This document shows positions 47,189-58,849 of a DNA stretch of 64,000 nt, one piece after another. The stretch comes from Piper betle. Lineage: Eukaryota; Streptophyta; Magnoliopsida; Piperales; Piperaceae. A program made the translations under genes and the position numbers. Within the stretch, counting starts at the first letter, position 1. Every line of letters starts with the position of its first letter. The notes under the pieces are model-generated. The model worked only from the letters and a program-made list of their open reading frames with translations, was not told where the DNA came from and ran no database searches. The stretch spans positions 32,154 through 96,153 of the forward strand of contig JAURVB010011007.1 in assembly GCA_033002965.1 (NCBI GenBank), read 5' to 3'.

Positions 47189-49618
47189 TCATACATATTT
47201 CTTTAGCATTGACACATGGAGAACATGGTGTACTCTACCTAGGCTTGGTGGCAATGCTAGTCTATATGCACAATTTCCAACTCGATCGAGGATTGGGAAC
47301 GTTCTTATGAATATTGGCTTCAACTTTCCTAATGTTCTAAATTTGATCACCCCCTTTGTAGGAGATGTCTTTAGGTACACAAACTCCCTAACTTGAAACT
47401 CTAGGTCCCTCCTTCGAATATCAACATAACTCTTCTGTCGATCCTGAGCTACCTTAAGCCTTAACTGAATGAGTTCCACATTTTCAATTGTTTCCCTCAC
47501 CATCTCCAGGCCGACTATAACTACTTTGGTAGACTCCAGCCATCATGATGGAGACCTACAAGGCCTACCATACAGGGCTTCAAATGGTGTCATCCCTATA
47601 CTGGCTTGATAAGAGTTATTGGAGGTAAATTCGGCCAAGGCTAAGTGTTGCTCCCAGTCACCTCCCTAGTCAAGAATGCATGCTCTTAACAAATCTTCCA
47701 AAGTTTGAATAGTCCTCTCACTCTGACCATCAGTTTGGGAATGATATGTTGTACTCAGCTTGATTTGGGTACCCATGGCTTTTTGGAAAGCTTCCCAAAA
47801 ATGTGAGGTGAAGAGGGAATCTCGGTCAAAGACTATCTCCTTTGGAATCCCATGCAACTTGGCAATATTGTCGACATACAATCCTGTCACGTATTCCGCA
47901 ATTCTCATTGATTTCGTGGGGATAAAGTGAGCTACCTTAGTTAGTCGGTCCACAACACCCATATAAAGTCATGCTTCTTCTGAGTCATTGGGAGCTTTGC
48001 AATAATATCGCATGTGACACACTCCCATTTGCAAGTTGGTATTTCTAAAAGTTGCAATAGTCCTCCAGGTAGTTGATGCTGGGCTTTGATCTATTGGCAA
48101 GTCTGACACTTGGAGACAAAATCCACAACATCGCTCTTCATCCCAATCCACCAATAGGTTAGCTTTAAATCCTGATACATTTTAGCAACTCCAGGGTGTA
48201 TCGAGAACTTTGAGTGATGATCCTCCTCCAAGATATTCCGCTTTAGTTCATCATCCTTGGCTACACACAACCTTCCTCTAAATCTGATCACACTATTGGA
48301 ATCAGCTACAATGTTGAAGTCTTGTCCAACATTTCATTCAACTCCTCATCACCCATTTGTACTAGCTTAACATGATCAACCAAATCATTGGAAAGAACCA
48401 AATTTGCTAGTAATCATGTTAGTTGCTCCATAGGGTTGATAGCCACCACTTCTGCTGACATGGCCCAAAGTCTAGCTAGTTGCTGACCTTTGTCCACCTT
48501 GCTCTTCCCACTCAATGTGTCTGCTACCACATTTGCTTTCCTTGGATGGTATAAGACTTGGAAATCGTAGTCCTTCAAATATTCTATCCACCGCCTCTGT
48601 CGAAGATTAAGGTCATTCTGGGTGAAGATATACTTCAAACTCCGGTGGTCAGTGAAGACTTCAAACTAAGCTCCATAAAAGTTGTGTCTCCAAATTTTCA
48701 GGGCAAAGACCACTCCTGCCAGTTCCAAGTCATGGGTTGCATAATTTTGCTCATGAATCTTCAATTGACGAGAGGCATAGGTCACTACTTTACTTCCCTG
48801 CATAAGGACACATCCTAAACCCAACAGGGACGCATCACTGAAGACTACGAATCCTTCATTACCATTTGGCAGTGTTAAGACTGGGGCAGTTGTTAGACTC
48901 TTCTTTAGAGACTGACAACTCTCCTCACACTTACTACTCCATTCGAACTTGACTCCCTTATGAGTATGGTCATCGGCGTTGCTACTAAGGAGAAGTCTTC
49001 AATGAATTTCCTGTAATAACCCGCTAAACCAAATAGGCTTTTGATGTCAGTGACAGACTTTTGTGACCAATCATTGACTGCTTTCACTTTTGATGGATCT
49101 ACTGCAACTCCGACATTTGAGATAATATGACAAAGCAAGTTTACCTCCTTCAACTAGAAGTCGCACTTTGAGAGCTTCGCGAATGGTTGATCTTCTCTCA
49201 GAACTTGAAGAGTAATGGATAGGTGGTTCACATGCTCTTCTTCATTATGTGAATAGACCAAAATGTCATCTACAAACATGATAATAAACTTGTCGAAGTA
49301 AGCGTGAAATACTATGTTCATGAGTGACATAAATGATGCTGGTGCATTTATTAGACCTAAAGGCATGACTAGAAACTCATAATGTCCATACCAAGTTTGG
49401 AAAGCCATTTTCTATATGTCTGAATCCATTACTCGCAACTGGTGATAACTAGACTGTAAGTCTATCTTAGAAAATACTCCGGCTGTTTTTAGCTAATCAA
49501 ACAAGTCATCAATCCTTGGTAAGGGGTATGGATTCTTGACTATCACTTGATTGAGTTGTCGATGGTCAATACATAGCCGAAGTGATCCATCTTTATTCTT
49601 CACAAAGAGCAACTAGAC
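47189..49618 (-). pseudogene. chromovirus pol remnant: RT, RNase H, integrase
   Basis: Minus-strand order is as follows. RT begins at [20 protein letters not shown] (about 49618) and keeps the active site FVDDILVYS near 49265. RNase H has [20 protein letters not shown] (about 48780-48860), FTDHRSLKYIF and ANVVADTLSGKS. The integrase HHCC finger lies at 48091-48291 (ending VSKCQTCQ). The integrase core lies at 47666-47962, with VVDRLTKVAHF, FDRDSLFTSHFW and DGQSERTIQ supplying the D, D and E residues. The integrase C-part (47189-47503) ends in VHHVLHVSMLKKYV. Stops and shifts separate these pieces, so the protein is dead, but active-site residues remain. Gag, protease and the RT start are lost at about 49612. 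Confidence 0.93.
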
Positions 49619-49849
49619 TGCAAGTCTATTTTAACTTGAGAGTGGCTATTAGGACATTCAAATCTAATAATATGTTAGCAAAGAATAACATTAAAGTTTA
49701 TAAAAGTTCATGTTCATTTTAGGAACAAAAAAACCCAAACTAATTAGCTAATCCTACCAAAGTAGCCAAATTCATTCGCTCCGATCATGCAGGAGCCTAA
49801 TTGTGGCACTCCCAATCGGGGGTGAACAAGCCACAGCAGATCTATTGGT
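49619..49849. other. unassigned sequence beyond the pol break
   Basis: Begins with a near-copy of ACTAGACTGCAAGTCTAT (also ACTAGACTGTAAGTCTAT at 49449-49466 within RT), then AT-rich non-coding DNA. No frames or element ends. Confidence 0.4.
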
Positions 49850-50176
49850 TGTTGTTGAGAATAATCCCACATCAGTAATGAATATGAGTTAAGATCTTGA
49901 TAAATGCTAAGAGGTGAGTCGTCTTAGTAGCTAGCTAGGCATTTTAGTTAAGGCTCAAATCTTCTAAAAGTATTAGAGCCACCAATTCATGAGCTCTGAA
50001 CAACCCTGTTGTGTAAAAAATGAAGCCCAATAAGTAGCGTGGACGTTTGTTAAAGCCAAAAAGTAGCAAGCCCAATTAGCGGTGCTGACATTTGTTAAAG
50101 CCCAAAGTCCCCAAAAAGTGGCAATGAGGATCTAGTTTACCTAGGCCTTAAAAGACCCACTTGCTAAGTGTTTAAC
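49850..50176 (+). mobile_element. TRIM element 2, left part (LTR, PBS, internal)
   Basis: The LTR at 49850-49968 (TGTTGTTGAGAATAATCCCAC ... CTCAAATCTTCTAA) is followed by the PBS-like AGTATTAGAGCC at 49969-49980. The internal part is cut at 50176 by the LARD 2 insertion. The matching LTR lies at about 57067-57199, with the same TCCCACAT, GATAAATGCTAAGA and GTCTTAGTAG strings. It is non-coding and similar in design to TRIM 1. Confidence 0.75.
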
Positions 50177-52658
50177 TGTAACACCCCAAATCTGGTCCAT
50201 GCTCGTGAACCTAACTGGCATGTTACATGCCCCGGTTAGGTCAGCTAACCCGAACCCAACTCGCGTGGATCTAATCTCGACGTCTTCAGAGGAAGATATT
50301 ACTCGTCATGCATGGCTGAATGCACAAAATCCCAATATCATAATAAAATATAACTACTCAATCGACTGACATGTGTGCAAGCAATGACAGTGCTCCTCTG
50401 TCCAAGTGGCTCCTCCAACTCGTGATTATTACCTACATATAGTATAAAAACACGACAGTAACAAGTGTTACTGGTCCGGAAAATAAAATAACTATAACAA
50501 GCTGGCTATGAGAGCAAACTCTCATATGAAAGAAAACATCATATACTCCACGTGAACACTCTGAAGGGCACTACTGAGGAGCCATTGGGCTGCAGACCCA
50601 GTAGCATCCCGAACTTACTGATTTGCCGCTGCTGATGCCGCTCTCGGCATTTTCTTACTTCATTTTCTGGTCTCAAATCCTAAACCCTCTCCTCACCTCC
50701 ATATTTCTCCTGGCCTTAAGCACGAAGGCCGAGTAGTCTCAGGTAGTCGCCTTTAGTACCCTTTGAACCACAAGTCCAGACATGCGCTGTACTAAACAAT
50801 ACCTGTAAACCTCCACATTCTCCGGGTGTGAGGAACTCAAACGCGGAGTTCTCAGGATCTCTCGGGAATGGAACAGTCCGCTGGCACTAATCTAGAGCCC
50901 GCTTTGACTGTCATGACATCCGCTCATGGTACGTGCAGTCGGTTTCTCCATCTCTTGTCTCACTTAAAACACGAAAACACGAAAACTACATATATATAGG
51001 GCTGGGTAGGGATTTATATAATATGCCTGAAGGCAACTTGTGGTGGATCTTGTTTTCAAAATCATCCTCGAGGGATCTCATCCTCAAGGGGTTATTAATC
51101 CAGAAAGCTGTTCAGTTAAATGGCTGAGTTAAGCCTGAGTTAAGTGGGATCTAATAAAACACCACTTAACCCATCTTGCAAATAATAAAATAAACATACA
51201 ATAGAAAAGAGTGTAAAACAGAGATGAGTCCTAAACGGACCTGGTAGAAGCTCCAAGCGTGTCATCACGCCTAGGCGGTGAGCTCCTACTCCATACCTAC
51301 ACATCAAAACCAAATACTAATGCCCGCTAACTAAATGATGCATCAAACGCAATGAACATCACACACAATTCAATCATCAATCATCAACAATTCTAACTCA
51401 TCCTATTCATACAAATTTTATTGTGTTTTTTCAAGGTTACGTCCTGATCACTTATCATGCTGAGACTCGATCTACCTCATTAGATCACTTAACCTTCATT
51501 CTCAATTAATTGCATCATGAAATCATCATTTCATTCATAGTCATACATTTATCCTAACAACTAACCAATTCTAGCATGTTATGCTAACAATCATTATCAA
51601 TTTTAAATAATCAAATAGGAGGTAATTATACCTCACATCGTCAGCAATTGGCAACGGCTAGGATTCCATAGCACATCTCGGAGCCCGAATCCGATTTTCT
51701 GGGGGTTTTTTAGCAGGTTTCAGTAGTTTTCTGGCAGCTTTCGGTGGTTTTCCAGCGATAGTTACTGGCGGCGTCTACTAGCCGGAAAGTGGTCATATTG
51801 GGTACCATTGGAACCAGCTCGGCAAGCCCGACACATCCACAATGTCGACGTGGTCGACCGAGACAATGGCTTGCCAGAAAATGGCTAAAACAGAGGCGGC
51901 GGTGGTGGGTAGCTAGACCCGGCCGGCCTGGGCGATGATGGCCTCCACTCCGGTTGGGGAAGGTCGTCGGGTGGTCGAGGGTGTCGAGGCTACAGCTGGA
52001 TTGTGGCGGCAACGGTCGCCGGCAGCAGAATGAATGTCGCGAGTGTAACACGGGCGCGGCACTTAGCACCCGATCCGACGTCAAGGTGGCCAAATAATGG
52101 CCTGGACTGGTTGGGGAGGCATGGCGACGCCGTGGTGGGGCAAGTCGATGACGATCGGCAGCCGGGTTGTGTCGGCGGCTGCAACGGTGGCGCGCATGGG
52201 GGAGGCGTCGGGAAGGGTTTTCGGAAGAAGGCGTCGAGAGGGGAGAAAAATAATTGGGTGGCAATTTTGTAAATAAGACTTGACTCGTCTCCAGCTCGAG
52301 TCAAGTATAATAACTAAGTCGTATTAAATCCTAAAAAAATTCATAAAAATCGGGAAAATTCCCATAAAATCAAACAAACACCAAAACATCATAATGATAT
52401 GCTCTAGAACTATCAACCCACCCAATTGCCCGTAATGCGTCCTAACGCGATAAACGACTTAAGACTAATTCTACGATCCATTGTATATAAAAATAAAAAA
52501 ACAACTGGCATACTCTTATATATTCTGATAACTCATTCTGTTCTGTTGTGTTTATGATGTTCTCATCATATACTTGGGTACGCATGACCCTCATAGCTCA
52601 TACACGCGACCGGCGTCAGCTCGATATACATGTCCTGAAACTGACTGGACCCGAAAAT

Positions 52659-55251
52659 TGTAACGACCTGCTATTTTTCACAACATTATGGGCCTAGCTA
52701 GCTAGGTGTTACTCACAATTTAGCAAATATGTCTAGCATTTCTAACAAACACATATATAAAGATCCCACAGTCTTGGACCGTTTCCCAGTAGCCACACTT
52801 ATTTCTCAAATAAATAAAAAAAGAAGTCCCCATATTTATTTTGCTCCATGCTCTGGTTGTCAATCACCTAATTTCGTATATGCACACCTGCGGAGGTAAT
52901 TCCGCGTTACTAATTACAACACTAAGTAGTATAATAGATAAAACAAGTCAAATACATTCCACTATTTCCCTATGTTCATTTAAGTATGTGGTGGAGCAAT
53001 TCCGCTATACTCCAAAACAATGAGGAGGAGGTAACCGCTGTGATCCCCCGGCCGTAGCCCTTTTGTGGGGAGGCTACCACTACCATCTCCAGTGCCAGTG
53101 CCTCGCATACCCCGACCGTAGCCATTTTGTGGGGAAGCTATCACTGGACTAGGTGATTGCTACGCCCTGTTTGTGAGGATGCTCTCACTACCAATTCTAG
53201 TGTCAGTGCCTCACACACCCCGGCCGTAGCCTTTTTTGGGGAGGCTATCACTGCACTCCAGTGCCAGTGCCTTGCACACCCCGGCGTAGCCTTTTTATGG
53301 GGAAGCTATCACTGCACTCAGGTGATTACTATGCCCCATTTGTGGGGAAGCTCTCACTACCAATTCTAGTGCTAGTGCCTCACACACCCCGGCCGTAGCC
53401 TTTTTATGGGGAGGCTATTACTGCACTCTAGTGCCAGTGCGTTGCACACCCTAGCCGTAGTCTTTTTATGGGGAAGCTATCACTATCAATTATAATGTCA
53501 GTGCCTCACACACCCTGGCTGTAGCCTTTTTATGGGAAGGCTATCGCTGCACTCCAGTGCGATGGAGGAATCGTTGTGCATCGCTCACCCCGGCCGTAGC
53601 CTTTTTGTGGGGTGGCTATCACTACTCCAAAACAATGTCGATGCATTACACAATTTACGCACATAAGATGGCCCTGTGTTGGACTGAGTCAATTATTTGA
53701 CCCCGGTTGCACGCGGTGCATGGTGGTTGAATTTGGGCTCAGGCCGACCTAGGCTACCAACAAGGAAAGTACGATGTTCTACCTATTATACGCACCTGAC
53801 TTAGATTTCGTCTGACTGTAAGCCGCTAACCCTAATCTAAATGAGGGCATAAAATTATACATTAGTATAATTTTATTTACATGAACCTACATGCAACTAC
53901 ATGACTAGTATAACTATCCATGTTGAAGATATAAAATATATCATGCTGGATTTCATTAATTATTTAATTTCCAATAAGTCCAATGATAATTTATTATCAA
54001 TGTGATATAATCAATTAAGTCCTTTTTTCACATTTCCAATTAAATATCCCAAATAAAACCTTCATTTACCAGTTAATAATTCAATTATTAACCATACTCA
54101 ATACTTAATTACTAGTATTAGTATATTCTTTAACTAATTTGTATTATCCTAATTTAAGGATGTCACAAGTACAGTTATTTGTAATTTATTTTTAACTCAA
54201 CCGTATCGAGTCATCCCATATTTACAAAACTACCATTCTTCTTCCTTGACGTCCTCTTTCCCATACCTTCTTCTTCTTCGCACCCAAAACCAGCGTGTCT
54301 TCTTTTCCTTCCACCCAATTTCAGATCCCATCTTCTATCTACCCCACTGATCCGATTGGAAAACCCCAAAGATCCAATCTTTATCCGCTGCTATCTCCTA
54401 GAACTCGGACTACACCCTACATGGGGACCTATTTCACCATTAATGGTGGCCGACCAGCAGCCATGGTGACCATGTCCTGCCCCATCAAGGTGATGACCAG
54501 CACCACCCCAAGTGACGACCAGTCTGCACTTTCCATGGCGGATCCACGTCTGGCCAACAACACCACCCATGGCAACACTGACCTAGTCTCCCTTCACGTT
54601 CCTGATTTGCATCCCTCCTCGACGGTCTGACTCGGCCACCCAAGGCGACTCCGTCTGGCCAGCAGCACCGCCGGGAGCACTCCCTACTTCCAGCACGTCA
54701 ACCCAACTCACAAGGATGGAAGATGGCGTTGTTGCTACTGCAAAACATCACGATGACCTCCTAGTGTTCCCCTTCTCTTCGTTGATTTTGGATTTTAATT
54801 TTATGTTTATCATGCTTATTATCTAAACATGCTTATTATCCATTTGAGCATGTGTATTTATGCAACTAAGAAGAGGAAAGGAAGAAGAATTACCCGAGCG
54901 AAGGAGGAAGCCGGCGTCTGTCTAAAGAGAAATTATGTGGATGACGCCCTCCCTTCTCTTTATATAATGTCATGAAGGCTAGGGTTTATGAAAACTTACT
55001 TCGCTCGTATTTCACTTAATCGTGTAATCGGGTAATCGATATGATTCACTTTATTGTTTAAACGGTTTGATTCCACTTGACCGATTAAACAATAATTAAC
55101 CGGTTAAAATACTTTTCACTTAACCGGGTAATTCACAGTTAGCCGGTTAACGGTAAATAATTTGTATGTAAAAAAAATAAATTGTCCAACATTCGATCCC
55201 ACCACGACGAACGTATTTATTATTATTATCATTTTTTTCCGGGTCTTTACA
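52659..55251 (-). mobile_element. family-B solo LTR (B3, 2593 bp) with perfect AAAAT TSD
   Basis: Starts TGTAACGACCTGCTATTTTT and ends CCGGGTCTTTACA, flanked by AAAAT at 52654-52658 and 55252-55256. It contains the palindrome (52890-52905), a minisatellite (53040-53625), a module entered at CGTATCGAGTCATCCCATATTT (about 54203) with a 111-codon frame (54295-54630) unlike those of B1 and B2, and AACCGGTTAA-type motifs (about 55005-55150). It sits inside the LARD 2 LTR, so it is younger than that insertion. Confidence 0.92.
53040..53625 (-). repeat. ~57-bp minisatellite CCCCGGCCGTAGCCTTTTTG in B3 LTR
   Basis: About ten units of CCGGCCGTAGCCTTTTTATG then GGGAGGCTATCACT, spaced about 50-75 bp, with a shorter variant (CCCCATTTGTGGGG then AAGCTCTCACT). 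The unit is unrelated to the arrays in B1 and C although it sits at the same place in the LTR. Confidence 0.88.
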
Positions 55252-55314
55252 AAAATAACGGTTGAACCAACTGGTTCTGAATATAAAACCCTGACTCGAA
55301 TCGTGGATTTTACA

Positions 55315-55766
55315 ATCTTCCGTCATAAAAATTTCGTACTCAAAATTTCAACTCAAGGAGTTTCTACTAAAACTAAAACCTAGACCTTGGATACACCTCA
55401 GTTGTATCCTCTACTCTTCGATAGCCATGTACCTCCTCACTCATTGTAGCTGCACCGTCATGGCAGGTCCTGCTTGTGATGTTGTCAATATCAACATTCT
55501 ATTTCTAAGCTATCTATGTCTGTTCTGACATGACCGTCACCATTTCTGATCCCTACTATTGTCTGTGCCTGTTCTGACATTACCATCATCATGCTTTTCT
55601 TTTCTGATCCCTATTGCTAACTCAACTAGAAACCTAGGTCATCCCTAAGGAACCGCTCACTAGGTCCTAGTTGACTCGGTCCTGAGTCAAGTATCTCACT
55701 CTATTCTATAAGAGATCAAGGATAGCTGCTATGACTCTACTGCATACTACGGCTCGGGTGATACAT
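55315..55766 (-). mobile_element. conserved non-coding internal remnant of LARD copy 2
   Basis: PPT side at 55315 (ATCTTCCGTCATAAAAATTT, decayed), then sequence matching LARD copy 1 in reverse: GAGCCGTAGTATGCAGTAGA (9850 region), GGACTCAGGACCGAGTCAAC-like (9920 region) and TTAGCA.TA.GGATCAGAA.AGAA (10285 region). About 290 bp between those blocks is missing here or added in copy 1. No coding frames. Confidence 0.85.
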
Positions 55767-57041
55767 TCTCAATTAATTGCATCATGCAATCATCATTTCA
55801 TTCATAGTCATACATTTATCCTAACAACTAACCAATTCTAGCATGTTATGCTAACAATCATTATCAATTTTAAATAATCAAATCGGAGGTAATTATACCT
55901 CACGTCGTCGGCAATCGGCGACGGCTAGGGTTCCATCATGCATCCCGGAGCTCGAATTCGGCGCTCATCGGTGTCCGATGTTCAATCGGGATCAACTAGA
56001 TGAACTCCTCGGAAGATCTGGTGAATTCCAGTGAATCCGATTTTCTGGCAGTTTTCTGGCTACTTCTGGCAGTTTTCTGGCATCAGTCGCCGGCGCCATC
56101 TACTAGCTGGAAAGTGGTCATATTGGGTACCATTCGAACTGGCTCGGCGAGCCCAACACATTCACGACGTCAACGTGGTCGGCTGAGGCCATGGCTCCCC
56201 GGAAAATGGCTCAAACAGAGGCGGCAGTGGTGGGTGGCTAGACTGGTCGGCCTGGGCGACGATGGCCTCCACTCCGGTCGGGAAAGGTAGCCGGGTGGTC
56301 GAGGGTGTTGAGGCTACAGCTGGATCGCGGCGGAATGGGCGCCGGCGGCGGAATCGATGACGCGAGCGCAACACGGGTACGACGCTTGGTGCGGCGATCT
56401 GACGTCATGGCGGCCAAATGATGGCCGGGACTGGTCGGGGAGGCACGGCGATGCCATGGCGGGGCTAGTCGGCGACAATCGGCGGTCGGGTCGCATCGGT
56501 GGCAGCGACGGTAGCGCACATGGAGGAGGCGTCAAGAAGGGTTTTGGGAAGAAGGCGTCGGGAGGGGAGAAATATAACTGGGTGGCAATTTTGTAAATAA
56601 GACTTGACTCATCTCCGGCTCGAATCAAGTATAATAACTAAGTTGTATTAAATCCTAAAAAAAATTCATAAAAATAAGGAAAAATCCCGTAAAATCAAAC
56701 AAGCACTAAAACATTATAATGATATGCTCTAGAACTATCAACCCACCCAAGTGCCCGTAACGCGTCCTAACGCAGTAAACAGCCTAAAACTAATTCTACG
56801 ATCGACTATATATAAAAATAAAAAAACAACTGGCATACTCTTATATATTATAATAACTCATTCTGTTCTGTTGTGTTCATGACGTTATCATCATATATTT
56901 AGGTACGCATGACCCTCATAGCTCATATACGCGATCGGCATCGGCTCGGTACACGTGTCTTGAAACTGACTCGACTCAAAAATAACGGTCGAACCGACCG
57001 GTTCTAAATTTAAAACTCTGACTCGAATCGTGGGTTTTACA

Positions 57042-57199
57042 TTAACTGCCTTGCAAGTATGAGGGACTATCGAGAATGATCCCACATTTGTAATAGATAG
57101 AAGTTGGGATGTTGATAAATGCTAAGAAGTGGGTTGTCTTAGTAGGTAGGTTGTCTTAGTGGTTAGGTAGTCATTTTAGATAAAGCCCAAATCTTCTCG
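57042..57199 (+). mobile_element. TRIM element 2, right part (3' LTR)
   Basis: After the TTAAC duplication come a short purine-rich stretch (AGTATGAGGGAC) and an LTR matching 49850-49968: GAATGATCCCACAT, TGATAAATGCTAAGA, GTTGTCTTAGTAG, AAGCCCAAATCTTCT. It contains a small internal duplication of GGTTGTCTTAGT. The outer end is approximate. Confidence 0.7.
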
Positions 57200-58250
57200 G
57201 TTGTTTAGCCACTATTTGCTAGGTTGGGTCATTCCCTACTAGATTAGTATAGATCAAGCCATTTCCCAACTTGATTATACTTTAAATAAATAAAACATGT
57301 TTAATTATTATTATTTGGATAAAAAGAATTAAAACTGCAATAATGTTTAATGACGTAGCAAGCGATAATGTGGTAATAATATTTAGTGTATTAGATGTTG
57401 ATAAATAGGTTACTCTCCACTAAACCAACCAAGGTGCTAGTTTACAAAAGTCATTGTGTTAAAAAACTTTCTAATCATAAATATTCTACTAGCCACTCTT
57501 TAGTGAAGAATATAAGCCACGACTCCATCCACTCTTATCTACTTTTAATAATAAAAGGGAGAACTCAAGACTGACCTGTGATTAAAATTTGGAGATTTAA
57601 CTAATTAGAATAAAACAAAATTATATATTATAGGTCAAATTATTTTAGTTTATATTCTTATTAATAAAAGGGGAATGCAATATTAGCCTCTGATTAAAAT
57701 TAATAATTTAACAAATTAAATTGTAACAAAAAATAATATTAAATCAAATTATTATACTTTATCTCTTCATTCAATTCTATCTTTAAATTCAATAAGAATC
57801 TACATCGAAGAAATTATATTATTATACTCCATCATTATAATTAAATAAGAGTTTATTTATAAAATCAAAGTTTATTCGTAATAGATATATTGCCTAGTTA
57901 ATTAATAAAAGGGGAATTGAATACTAACCTCTAAATGAAAATATGATATTTAACTAATCAAAATATAGCAAAAATAAAAAAATAATGAATCAAATTAGCA
58001 CGGTATCTTGTCTAATTCAATTAAGAATTATTTTAAAAGTCAGAGTTAATTAAAATATTATTAGATATAAAATTATTATATATCTCATCATTTAATAAGA
58101 CTTTATCTATAAAATGAAAGTTTGTTTGTATTATAAGCCACTGCATCAATACCACATCTTGGCTAGTATAATATAATTTTTTTGGATATATTTTACACCT
58201 AAAAAAATCTTACCAAATTATATAACATTATTATGGGAAAGAATTATATA
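57200..58250. repeat. AT-rich spacer with three diverged direct repeats
   Basis: Units starting TAATAAAAGGGGA occur near 57548, 57661 and 57903. Each is followed by a GACCTGTGATTAAAAT or AACCTCTAAATGAAAAT type stretch and a TTTAACTAATTA stretch. The spacing is uneven. No coding frame. This could be an old MITE- or Helitron-derived array, but no termini are visible. Confidence 0.5.
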
Positions 58251-58830
58251 TGTCTAAAATTGACCTATGAATAATTTCGGCACATCAGGTGATAACGTCA
58301 TGTATTGGGGAAAGAAGATCAGGACTTGTATTTCCCACGACCATGTACATTCAATCTGGGGCGAATGGTAAACAGTGCAGGCATGCGGGACACGGCCAAT
58401 CCATGTTGGCCTTTCCGGCCGAATCTGACACGAGAGCTGACATGTGAAACGTCCACGACACCACGCCAAGAGATAATCTTACTCTTTGTTAATAATTGAA
58501 GCACATTTTGTAATAATCTCACCGAAATTTGTAATGATCTCATCAAGTCATGATCATGCCCATCTCTCTCACAGAACATAATTGCCTAATGAAAATTCTA
58601 ATCCTATATTATAAACCCATCCATTAAGCATTATTTTTTATTTTTTAATTTGTAAGGCATCCATCCATTAAAAAATCCTTCGTATTTTGTTTCCAAGTAT
58701 CTGTTTTTATTAACGGAGCCGGCAATGACCTGGTGAGCATATTTGCTCCACGCACACGCAAGAAAAAAGGACGTTGATAGTGGAAATGTGACCTCGTTGA
58801 CTGTTGTAGCCCAACGAATATCTATAAAAA
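58251..58830 (+). promoter_or_regulatory. putative promoter of the TGA gene
   Basis: The composition changes from repeat-like to unique. It contains a TGACG motif on the reverse strand (CGTCA at 58296-58300 in GATAACGTCATG), a second GACGTT at 58771-58776, a W-box TTGACT at 58797-58802 and a TATA-like CTATAAAAA at 58822-58830. TGACG and TTGAC boxes are typical of defence-related plant promoters. Their function here is inferred from sequence only. Short frames at 58254-58579 overlap on both strands and look incidental. Confidence 0.45.
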
Positions 58831-58849
58831 ACAGAGGAATAGATGAAAG

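Larger units (their letters stand above)
50177..57041 (-). mobile_element. LARD copy 2 (family A), internally deleted, perfect TTAAC TSD
   Basis: Complete 3' LTR (50177-55314, interrupted by a B solo LTR), a short internal remnant (55315-55766) and a truncated 5' LTR (55767-57041). TTAAC flanks it at 50172-50176 and 57042-57046. The internal remnant is the reverse complement of 9847-10545 of LARD copy 1 with some deletions. At about 55766 it jumps into the middle of the LTR (CATTCTCAATTAATTGCATC, as at 51493), so PBS, most of the inside and about half of the 5' LTR are gone. It inserted into TRIM 2. Confidence 0.9.

Noticed and set aside
54295..54630. 111-codon plus-strand gene with serine/threonine/proline-rich sequence
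   Set aside because: Lies wholly in the module of the B3 solo LTR with no domain, promoter or splice evidence.
58254..58579. Small genes on both strands upstream of the TGA gene
   Set aside because: Three overlapping frames without domains in a region with promoter-like motifs.
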